Shown piece by piece: positions 15,073 through 21,673 of a DNA stretch of 36,408 nucleotides. The DNA is from Acidobacteriota bacterium (GTDB lineage: Bacteria; Acidobacteriota; Thermoanaerobaculia; Gp7-AA8): assembly GCA_021781455.1 (NCBI GenBank), contig JAJXWV010000004.1, positions 1-36,408 of the forward strand, written 5' to 3'. Position numbers and translations under genes: made by a program. Within the stretch, counting starts at the first letter, position 1. Each line of letters begins with the position of its first letter. The notes below the pieces were generated by a model. The model had not been told where the DNA came from, did not search any database, and worked only from the letters and a program-made list of their open reading frames with translations.

Positions 15073-15708
15073 CTACTTCGTCTTTGGCGGAGCCGCGAGC
15101 GGATCGTCGGGCGGCGGAACGACCGGCTCGTCGGCGAGCGGCAGCGACGGGTCGATTGCCACGGGGTCAGACGCGGCAGAAACTTCAGGGAGCGGCTTGA
15201 TCGTCACATCGTTCGAGACCACTGCCGCGCGGTCGGCCACGAGGATCACGTTGTCGACCTTGATCGTCGCGTCCGTGGCAACGACCGTTGAATCGGAGGG
15301 AACGACGAAGCCCTGCTCCGCCGCCTGATGGCGGTCTGCGATTTCCCGGGCCGTCTCCACCAGTGCCGTGGCGACCGCCTGGATGTCGAATGGTTTCCGG
15401 ATCACGCGTCGCACCATCGTGTCGTCGAGGCTCGCCAGATCTCCGTTGGCCATGGCCGTGGCGACGATCACGACCGGATGCGGCTGCATGGCCCCGATCT
15501 TCTGCACCAGCTCGTACCCGCTCACCCGCGGCATCATCAGATCGACGATCGCGATCATGTACTGCCGGGACGCCAGTTTCTCGAGCGCCTCGGCTCCGTC
15601 GCGCGCAACGTCGACATCGAAGCCCGCACGCTCCGCGATCCGCGCAAGGAGCCTGCGGATCGTCCGGTCGTCATCGACTACGAGCAGCTGCGGCTTCCGC
15701 ACGTCCAC
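15073..15708 (-). CDS. Response regulator with receiver domain and long low-complexity tail
   Basis: This 211-residue protein has a CheY-like receiver domain in residues 7-125. Acidic residues are Asp12-14, the phospho-acceptor is Asp56 in VDLMMP, Thr84 is present and Lys105 is in RKPF. The remaining 85 residues have no DNA-binding domain; they contain a repeated VVxxDxTIK motif and end in a Pro/Asp/Ala-rich tail. Output is therefore probably protein-protein interaction. I chose GTG at 15708, preceded by AGGA; another GTG is at 15702. An ATG at 15798 that overlaps the glucokinase stop (ATGA) would add 30 residues across an AT-rich, promoter-like stretch and is less likely. Confidence 0.85.
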   Translation of the reverse strand: MDVRKPQLLVVDDDRTIRRLLARIAERAGFDVDVARDGAEALEKLASRQYMIAIVDLMMPRVSGYELVQKIGAMQPHPVVIVATAMANGDLASLDDTMVRRVIRKPFDIQAVATALVETAREIADRHQAAEQGFVVPSDSTVVATDATIKVDNVILVADRAAVVSNDVTIKPLPEVSAASDPVAIDPSLPLADEPVVPPPDDPLAAPPKTK

Positions 15709-15737
15709 CGGAGAAAGGATCCTGCAACGGCCGTGCT

Positions 15738-15772
15738 CGAAATTATCTGTAATAAATATGGAATTTTCGGCG
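15738..15772 (-). promoter_or_regulatory. AT-rich promoter-like patch before the response regulator
   Basis: Read on the minus strand, ATTCCATATTTATTACAGATAATTT-like sequence stands out sharply from the GC-rich surroundings. GATAAT (15747-15742) matches five of six bases of a -10 element. No good -35 is visible. It suggests the response regulator has its own promoter downstream of glucokinase. Confidence 0.35.
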
Positions 15773-15794
15773 CGGCAGCACGGACGCAAATGAA

Positions 15795-16748
15795 TCATGG
15801 CTTCAACAGCCGCCGCGCCATTTCGCCGGCTCCGATCAGTCCCACGTCGGCGTTCGTGATCAGGTCGACCGGGATGCCTGCGACCAGCTCGCGGAACCTC
15901 CCTTTTCGCTGGAAGGCGCCGACGAAACGCCCGTCCGTGAAGTAGCGAATGTTCTTCCCCGCAATGCCGCCGGCGAGGAAGACGCCGCCCCGAGCGAGCG
16001 TGCGGAGGGCCATGTTGCCGGCTTCGGCGCCGTAAATGTCGACGAAGACCTCGAACGTGCGGATGGCCACCGCATCGCCTGCCTCGGCCGCCGCGGCGAT
16101 CTTCATCGGGACGGTCTCGTCGTACGGCTGATCGAGACCCGACACGAAGTTGTGGATGTTGACCAGCCCCGTGCCGCTGAGGAGCCGCTCCCACGACACG
16201 TGACCATATTTTTTCTGCAGCGCGAGGAGCAGCCGGGTTTGTTCCTCATCCTGCGCGGCAAAATCGCCATGGCCACCCTCGCCCGGGATCACGCTCCACT
16301 CGAGGCCGTCGTAGTAGAGATTCGCCTCGCCGAGTCCGGTGCCGGCGCCGAGGATCGCCATCGGAGCGTGCTCGACGCGGCGGCCTTTGTTGAGCGACAG
16401 GAGGTCGGCCGGCGCGAGCAGGGGAACGCCGAGAGCCACGGCGTAAAAGTCATTGATGAGAGCCACCTTGCCGATCGGGAACTTCGCCGCCAGCGCCTGT
16501 GCCTCCATCTTCCACTTCAGGTTCGTAACCTCGGCCTGATCGCCGAGGACGGGACCGGCCACGGCGAAGCAGGCGGCGGCGATCGGTCCGCGCGCCTGCG
16601 GCAGAAAGTCGGCGAGCATCGCATCGAACGTGGAGAAGGCGCCGCTCTCGTATCGCTGTTCTGCGGTGACCGCGGGAGCAGCGTCGCCGATATCGACGAT
16701 CCGCAGAAGAGTCTTCGTGCCCCCGACGTCGCCGGCGAGGATTTTCAT
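15795..16748 (-). CDS. glk: Glucokinase
   Basis: This 317-residue glucokinase of the Glk family phosphorylates glucose to glucose-6-phosphate with ATP. It has the N-terminal phosphate loop GDVGGTKT (6-13), catalytic Asp100 in INDFYAVA, the GAGTGLG loop (134-140), GEGGHGDF (156-163) with glucose-contacting Glu157 and His160, and a C-terminal FLAGGIAGK segment that binds the adenine nucleotide. The length is normal for the family and nothing key is missing. It follows the DinB-family gene by 33 bp on the same strand, so the two may be co-transcribed. Confidence 0.95.
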   Translation of the reverse strand: MKILAGDVGGTKTLLRIVDIGDAAPAVTAEQRYESGAFSTFDAMLADFLPQARGPIAAACFAVAGPVLGDQAEVTNLKWKMEAQALAAKFPIGKVALINDFYAVALGVPLLAPADLLSLNKGRRVEHAPMAILGAGTGLGEANLYYDGLEWSVIPGEGGHGDFAAQDEEQTRLLLALQKKYGHVSWERLLSGTGLVNIHNFVSGLDQPYDETVPMKIAAAAEAGDAVAIRTFEVFVDIYGAEAGNMALRTLARGGVFLAGGIAGKNIRYFTDGRFVGAFQRKGRFRELVAGIPVDLITNADVGLIGAGEMARRLLKP

Positions 16749-16781
16749 TGCCGGCTCCCAGGACGTGCCGCCGTCATCGCC

Positions 16782-17279
16782 TCACGCATCCGGCTTCTCG
16801 TCGGCCGACGAACCATAAGTCGCGGGCAGCGGGATATCGAGGAGACGCAGGTAGACAGTCAGCTGTCCGCGATGGTGGTAGGAGTGGTTCAGCAGGACGG
16901 TTCGCACGCCGGCCGCGCGCGGCATGGAGAACACGACGGTCCCGCCTCGAGTCAGAGTGAAGGTCTCCATCATGGCGGCATCGTCGAATCTGCCGAGGAT
17001 CTCTTTCGCTTCGTGGAGGCTGCGTTGGAGCTCGGCGGCGAAGTCAGTCACATCGGGGGCCTGTGCCGGGCGCGCATCCGCAACGTTGTAGGCACCGGCG
17101 GCGACGATGCGGGCGATACGACTCGGGATCGTGGCCACGTGCCAGGCCAGATCGCGCAAGGTCATCGATTTCGGGTGAGGACGCCACTCCAGCTTGTCGG
17201 CAGGGACTCGCTCCAGGAGCCTGCGGGTGGCAAACGATTCGCGGTCGAGCTCGGCGAGAAGTTCATTGGCCAGGGTCAT
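16782..17279 (-). CDS. DinB-family metal-binding four-helix protein
   Basis: This 165-residue protein has the DinB/YfiT fold. Its putative metal ligands are His51 in AWHVA and the histidines of NHSYHHRGQL near the C-terminus, the usual HxxxHRGQ pattern. Family members include thiol-dependent transferases such as bacillithiol and mycothiol transferases, and many are of unknown function; the reaction here cannot be assigned. I set the start at the ATG at 17279, preceded by AGGA. An upstream in-frame extension has no family similarity. It is divergent from the response regulator at 17439. Confidence 0.88.
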   Translation of the reverse strand: MTLANELLAELDRESFATRRLLERVPADKLEWRPHPKSMTLRDLAWHVATIPSRIARIVAAGAYNVADARPAQAPDVTDFAAELQRSLHEAKEILGRFDDAAMMETFTLTRGGTVVFSMPRAAGVRTVLLNHSYHHRGQLTVYLRLLDIPLPATYGSSADEKPDA

Positions 17280-17438
17280 GGCCTGAATCCTAATGCGCGG
17301 CTGCGGCCCATGGAAGAGCGTCGCTGGCAGTTGCGATGACCGCAACAGCCGCAAAAACCTTACGTCATCCGCAAGTCACGGCGGTATCATTTGAATTCAC
17401 GCACTCATCGATCAACCTAGGATTGCCATCGAGGCCCC

Positions 17439-17888
17439 ATGTCTCCAAGAAGGGTCCTGATCGTCGAGGACGACGCGCCGACGCGATTGTTGCTGGAGAC
17501 GGTTCTCGATCACAACGGGAACAAGTGCGCACTGGCCGGCGACGGCCACGAGGCGGGCCATCTACTGCAGTCGGACCGATATGACGTGATCGTGCTGGAC
17601 CTGCTGATGCCGGAGAAGGACGGGTTCGACCTGCTGCGGGAGATGGCGCGCTCGCCGTCGCTGCAGCCGATGGTCTCGCGCACGATCGTCGTGACTGCGG
17701 CCGCCGAGCGGATCTACTCCGGCCACGAAGAGCTCGATCCGGTGTGGTGCGTACTGCGGAAGCCCCTCGAGATCGGCGAACTGATGGAGCAGGTGGAGAG
17801 CTGCGCGGAGCAACGGCCGCGGCCGGAGCGAAAGTCGCCTGGACGCGTCGAGCCGCCCCTGCCTCTCACCGACCGGCGACTCGACTGA
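17439..17888 (+). CDS. Single-domain response regulator (CheY-like)
   Basis: This 149-residue protein is essentially one receiver domain. Acidic pair Asp11/Asp12, phospho-acceptor Asp54 in VLDLLMPE, Thr86 and Lys108 in RKPLE are all present. A 25-residue Arg/Pro-rich tail follows. There is no output domain, so it must act on a partner protein. No histidine kinase is in the window. The ATG at 17439 has no strong ribosome binding site. The shared gap with the DinB gene (17280-17438) must hold both promoters. Confidence 0.9.
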   Translation: MSPRRVLIVEDDAPTRLLLETVLDHNGNKCALAGDGHEAGHLLQSDRYDVIVLDLLMPEKDGFDLLREMARSPSLQPMVSRTIVVTAAAERIYSGHEELDPVWCVLRKPLEIGELMEQVESCAEQRPRPERKSPGRVEPPLPLTDRRLD

Positions 17889-17923
17889 GGCCGATCGTCG
17901 GGGGATTCCCTGGGCGTCTCCCG

Positions 17924-17950
17924 GTTTTGCCAATTGCAGAGTGTGCAAAC
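17924..17950 (+). promoter_or_regulatory. Possible operator upstream of the XRE regulator
   Basis: GTTTTGC (17924-17930) and GCAAAC (17945-17950) form an interrupted dyad about 70-100 bp before an XRE-type repressor gene. HTH_3 regulators often bind such dyads in their own promoters. This is a guess from position and symmetry only. Confidence 0.25.
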
Positions 17951-18020
17951 CGTTTTCAGCCGATGAAAAGCGCGATTGAACTCGGTATTCTGAGCGTATC
18001 GACTCAGACAGGGGACGCCT

Positions 18021-18461
18021 ATGACAGGCATCGGAGCCAGGATTCGCGACGTTCGCACCACACAACAGAAATCGTTGAACGACGTCGCCTCGCGCGCGAA
18101 GATCAGCGCCGCCACGCTGTCGCGGATCGAGACGGAGAAGCAGGGCGTCGGCATCACGCTGTTTCTGCTCATCGCCAAGGTCCTCAAGGTCAGCCCGCAC
18201 GAGCTGCTCGGCGAGCCGGAACCGCGGGAGGAAGGTGACGATCCTCTGGCCGCAAAGGTCGCGTCGATGAAGCCGAACGAGCGCACCCGCCTGTGGAACG
18301 ATCTGGCGGAGGCGCGGCGGGAGGAACGCACGCGTCGCCGTACTACCGCCGCTCCCAGCCCATCCGCTCACATCGAAGAGCTCCTGGCCCAGATCGACTA
18401 CCTCCGCCAGGAAGTGGAATCGATGCGCTCCAGGGCCGGGACCCGCGCCCGCTCCCGTTAG
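18021..18461 (+). CDS. XRE-family transcriptional regulator with C-terminal coiled coil
   Basis: This 146-residue protein has an N-terminal Cro/C1-type helix-turn-helix (residues 4-63; recognition region about 29-42, SAATLSRIETEKQ). An acidic linker follows. The C-terminal third is an Arg/Glu-rich helix predicted to form a coiled coil (about 118-140, IEELLAQIDYLRQEVESMRS), which probably mediates dimerisation. No ligand-binding or peptidase domain is attached. CAGGGGA lies upstream of the ATG at 18021. No toxin, phage or restriction genes are adjacent, so its target is unclear; self-regulation is plausible. Confidence 0.9.
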   Translation: MTGIGARIRDVRTTQQKSLNDVASRAKISAATLSRIETEKQGVGITLFLLIAKVLKVSPHELLGEPEPREEGDDPLAAKVASMKPNERTRLWNDLAEARREERTRRRTTAAPSPSAHIEELLAQIDYLRQEVESMRSRAGTRARSR

Positions 18462-18569
18462 GCGGAATTCGACCGCCGCTCGCGAAGGTCCATTCCGTCG
18501 ATCTCATTGTCCATCATCGGGCCGACTTGTATCTCCTCGTTCGCCGGGTGGAATTCCTCCCGCCACCCG

Positions 18570-18690
18570 GGAGTGCGGGGGATCTGAAACCGTTGAACGT
18601 AGCGCGCCCGGCCCACCCGGATTCCTCGCCGACGCTCGGAATGACAGGTGCTCGTCCGCACCGCTCTCGACCTCTCGGGAGGGCAGGAGG
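18570..18690. repeat. Dispersed palindromic element, family B
   Basis: Closely matches 8656-8790 in the segment from ctgaaaccg through tagcgcgcc and gattcctcg-cgacgctcggaatgaca to ccgctctcga. It fills most of the 18462-18705 gap between the XRE gene and the small acidic protein gene, which converge. No other gene is seen there. Confidence 0.8.
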
Positions 18691-18705
18691 CGCCCGGATC
18701 GCCGG

Positions 18706-18909
18706 CTACGGTCGCCGCAGCGGATCGCGGCGGCGGTCGCCCGGATATTCGTCCTCTCCATCCTCGGTGAGATCGAGAGCATCGTCATCGTCGATCGCGA
18801 GATCCTGATCGTCGAGATCGACTGACTCCGGCTCGCCCGAGCCATGAGACGTTGACGAGCTGCCACTGGCAGGTTCGCCCTTGGAAGTGTTCTGTTCGCG
18901 GGTGCCCAT
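18706..18909 (-). CDS. Small acidic hypothetical protein
   Basis: A 67-residue open frame from the ATG at 18909. Residues 1-30 are Ser/Gly-rich, 31-58 are strongly acidic (DLDDQDLAIDDDDALDLTED is representative) and the end is Arg-rich. It has no cysteine, no hydrophobic core and no recognisable domain, so it is probably disordered if made. The regular acidic pattern and reasonable codon use argue for a real gene. The compositional bias, weak start signal and position in a repeat-rich gap argue against. A GTG 18 bp upstream is an alternative start. Confidence 0.5.
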   Translation of the reverse strand: MGTREQNTSKGEPASGSSSTSHGSGEPESVDLDDQDLAIDDDDALDLTEDGEDEYPGDRRRDPLRRP

Positions 18910-18943
18910 GCCCTGGGCTTTTTTCACATTGCGTACCGGATTG

Positions 18944-19011
18944 GAGTCCTGAGTCCTGAGTGCTGAGTCCTGAGAGGAAAGCACGATTCAGCACACTCAG
19001 GACTCAGGACT
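18944..19011. repeat. Heptamer inverted array 7 (TGAGTCC unit)
   Basis: Left CTGAGTCC-type units (18944-18974) and right GGACTCA units (18988-19011) pair perfectly over 18 bp. The right arm overlaps the end of the methyltransferase gene and provides its TGA stop. Confidence 0.9.
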
Positions 19012-19854
19012 GCGGGGCATGTCCCCCGGCGGAAAGCCGAAGCTCATCCGTACGGCAGCGTACTCGGCGTCGATGGATCCATCCCGGCGGCGAATCGTCA
19101 GGGGCGTCTCGATCACCGCATCACGCCCGCGGACGCTCGGCGGCATGTCCGCACCGCGTGCCGCGGCAAACAGCGAGATTGCCGGCCGCTCGCCTTCCTT
19201 GAAGATCACATCGCGCCGCCGGATGAGCACGAGCTCGCTGGTGCGAACGGCCTCAGCCGCGCGCTCTCGCTGGCCGAAAGGAAAGACGAAGACGAACAGG
19301 CCGCCGGGAGCAAGGAGCCGCGACGCAGCGCGGGCGTAGTCGGCCACACTGCCGCGGATCTCGATCCGCGCCGGAATCGCCTGAGGGTGTTCGGCCGCCG
19401 TGGCCGTGCCCTGGGGAAAGTAAGGCGGCGAGCCGAGGACGAGATCGAAGGGCCGCTCGCCAGCGAGGAGGGACTCGTCGCGAAAATCGCCGTGGACCAG
19501 GGTGAATCGCGCCTCCAGGCCGTTGTAGCGCACGCTCTTTCGCGCCAGACGGATCGATTGCTCCTGCGCCTCGACCGTGACGAAGCGCGCCCCCGGCAGT
19601 CGCCACGCCGCAACGATGGCCACCGATCCGATGCCGGATCCCAGATCGGCAGCCCTCTCCACTCGCGGCGCCCATTCCGTCCCGTACCACGCCGTCAACA
19701 CGTCGTCGGTCGAGTAGCGATGCCCCTTCGCGTATTGAAAGATCCGGAAGTGGCCGCAGATGAAGTCGCGGGTCTCCCCTTCTTCGGGTTCAATGCCTCC
19801 CGGTGGAACGGGCCCGGGCCGCCGCCAGCCGCGGTACGTGAGGTCCTCGGACAT
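18997..19854 (-). CDS. TrmN6-like N6-adenine methyltransferase
   Basis: This 285-residue Rossmann-fold methyltransferase has the S-adenosylmethionine loop AADLGSGIGSVAI (about 68-80) and the catalytic motif LGSPPYFPQG, a variant of NPPY, that marks N6-adenine methyltransferases. The N-terminal GHRYSTDDVLTAWY segment is typical of the TrmN6/YfiC group, which methylates A37 of tRNA-Val. The aspartate/asparagine position of NPPY is serine here (SPPY), which also occurs in methyltransferases of this superfamily. tRNA is the likely substrate; the exact position is not established. The last few residues and the stop lie in heptamer array 7. Confidence 0.87.
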   Translation of the reverse strand: MSEDLTYRGWRRPGPVPPGGIEPEEGETRDFICGHFRIFQYAKGHRYSTDDVLTAWYGTEWAPRVERAADLGSGIGSVAIVAAWRLPGARFVTVEAQEQSIRLARKSVRYNGLEARFTLVHGDFRDESLLAGERPFDLVLGSPPYFPQGTATAAEHPQAIPARIEIRGSVADYARAASRLLAPGGLFVFVFPFGQRERAAEAVRTSELVLIRRRDVIFKEGERPAISLFAAARGADMPPSVRGRDAVIETPLTIRRRDGSIDAEYAAVRMSFGFPPGDMPRSPES

Positions 19855-19872
19855 TCTTTGGAGGATAGCAGG

Positions 19873-20018
19873 CGGGTTGCGCGGTTGCGCGGTTACGCGG
19901 TTACGAGGTTACGCGGTTACGAGGTCACGAGGTCACGAGGTCACGAGGTCACGAGGTCACGAGGTTAGGTTACGAGGTCTGAATACGTGACACCGCGGAA
20001 CCACGCAACCTCGCAACC
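19873..20018. repeat. Octamer inverted array 8 (GGTTACGM/GGTCACGA unit)
   Basis: A long left arm (19873-19979) of about twelve 8-bp units drifts from GCGGTTGC through GGTTACGC to GGTCACGA. A short, diverged right arm (19992-20018) carries the complements (ACCACGCAACCTCGCAACC). It lies between divergent genes, close to the methyltransferase start, so it cannot be a terminator for either. Confidence 0.9.
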
Positions 20019-20099
20019 CAGGGACAACCTAACATCACATCCCCCTCCCCTGCCCCAGCCATATACTCCACAGCCGCACCAAACCGGTTCAATCAGATC

Positions 20100-20105
20100 A
20101 GGAGG
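20100..20105 (+). promoter_or_regulatory. Strong ribosome binding site of the M16 operon
   Basis: A perfect AGGAGG 5 nt before the ATG at 20111, one of the strongest in the window, fixes the start and suggests high expression. Confidence 0.9.
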
Positions 20106-20110
20106 AATCA

Positions 20111-21673
20111 ATGCGACCAGTTCGAAAGAACTTGTGGCCCGCGGTCTGGCTTCTGCTGACTCTTGCCACATCTTCGCTTTGGGCTCAGGACCTTGCGTCG
20201 TTCGAGAAGCGAATCACGCTCAAGAAGCTCGACAACGGCCTGACGCTCATCGTGTTGGAACGACCGACCGCCCCTGTCTTTTCATACGTGACATGGGTCA
20301 ATGCAGGCTCGGCCAATGAAGTCCCCGGTATCACCGGGCTCGCGCACATGTTCGAGCACATGGCGTTCAAGGGGACAGACAAGATTGGGACGACCAACTA
20401 CGCCGCCGAAGCCGTGGCGCTGCAGAAGGTGGAGGACACCTACGCCGCCTACGACCGCGAGCGTCGCCGGGAGACCGGCCGCGATGCGGCGAAAGTCGCC
20501 GAGCTGGAGAAGGCCTGGAAAGACGCCATCGCCGAAGCCGGCAAGTTCGTCCAGACGGATGAGTTCTCGAAGGTCGTCGACCGTGCCGGCGGAGCGGGCA
20601 TGAACGCCTTCACCGCATCGGACGAGACGGTGTTCTTCTACTCGATGCCGTCCAACCGTTTCGAGCTCTGGGCGTATCTCGAGTCCGAGCGATTCCTCCA
20701 CCCCGTCTTCCGGGAGTTCTACAAAGAGCGCGACGTGGTCACCGAGGAGCGCCGGATGCGCACCGAAAGCAGCCCGGTGGGCCGGCTTCTCGAACAGTTC
20801 CTGGCCACCGCCTTCATCGCGCACCCGTACGGGTTCCCGACGGTCGGCTGGCCCTCGGATCTGAAGGACTTCTCCGCGACCGACGCGAAGAACTTCTTCC
20901 ACAAGTACTACGTGCCGTCGAACATGGTCGTCGTCGTGGTCGGCGACGTGAAGGCCGCCGAAGCCCTCCCGATCATGGAGAAATACTTCGGACGGCTGCC
21001 GAAGGCACCGCAGCCCGAGCCGTTGCGCACGATCGAGCCGAAGCAGAACGCCGAGAAGACGGTCGTCCTGCGCGAGACTGCACAGCCGATCTTCCTGGAA
21101 GGCTTCCACCGCCCTGCGGTCACCGATCCCGATGCCGAGGTCTATGAAGTGATTTCGATGCTGATGTCGAATGGCCGCACGTCGCGGCTTTACAAGTCGC
21201 TGGTCCGCGACCAGAAGATTGCGGCATTCGCGCAGGGCTTCAACGGATTCCCCGGAGAGAAGTATCCGAGCCTCTTCACGTTCATCGCCGCCACGACAAA
21301 GGGCCACACGCCCGCGGAGATTTCAGCAGCGATCGACGAAGAGCTGACGGCGCTGAAGACCACGGACGTGACGCCTGAAGAGCTGCAGTCGGTGAAGACC
21401 CGCGCCAAGGCGCAACTGCTGCGGCAGCTCGACTCGAACAACGGCCTGGCCTTGCAGCTGGCGTCGTATCAGACGATGTTCGGCGACTGGCGCGAGCTGT
21501 TCCGCTCCGTCGACCGCATCGACAAGGTCACGGCAGCGGACGTCAAGCGCGTGGCCAACGTCACCTTCATCCCATCGAATCGCACCATCGCTTACATCGA
21601 CAATTCCAAACCGGCGCAGACGGCGCCGAAACCAGCCGCCGAAGCGCCGGCAGCGAAAGGAGCGGCGAAATGA
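20111..21673 (+). CDS. Secreted M16-family zinc metallopeptidase, catalytic subunit
   Basis: This 520-residue protein has a signal peptide (about 1-25, cut after SLWA). It is an M16 (pitrilysin/insulinase) peptidase. The inverted zinc motif HMFEH is at 79-83, and the third ligand is probably a glutamate of TEERRMR (about 212-213). A second M16 domain half follows (about 250-500). A charged helical insertion (about 105-155) lengthens the usual distance between HxxEH and the third ligand. The C-terminus is a short Ala/Pro/Lys tail. It overlaps the next gene by four bases (ATGA), and that gene encodes a non-catalytic M16 partner. Such pairs work as heterodimers in the periplasm; the substrate is unknown. 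Confidence 0.94.
   Translation: MRPVRKNLWPAVWLLLTLATSSLWAQDLASFEKRITLKKLDNGLTLIVLERPTAPVFSYVTWVNAGSANEVPGITGLAHMFEHMAFKGTDKIGTTNYAAEAVALQKVEDTYAAYDRERRRETGRDAAKVAELEKAWKDAIAEAGKFVQTDEFSKVVDRAGGAGMNAFTASDETVFFYSMPSNRFELWAYLESERFLHPVFREFYKERDVVTEERRMRTESSPVGRLLEQFLATAFIAHPYGFPTVGWPSDLKDFSATDAKNFFHKYYVPSNMVVVVVGDVKAAEALPIMEKYFGRLPKAPQPEPLRTIEPKQNAEKTVVLRETAQPIFLEGFHRPAVTDPDAEVYEVISMLMSNGRTSRLYKSLVRDQKIAAFAQGFNGFPGEKYPSLFTFIAATTKGHTPAEISAAIDEELTALKTTDVTPEELQSVKTRAKAQLLRQLDSNNGLALQLASYQTMFGDWRELFRSVDRIDKVTAADVKRVANVTFIPSNRTIAYIDNSKPAQTAPKPAAEAPAAKGAAK

Noticed and set aside
17385-17438. Sigma-70 promoter before the CheY-like gene (TTGAAT ... TAGGAT)
   Set aside because: Spacing between the hexamers is about 21 bp, too long for a typical promoter.
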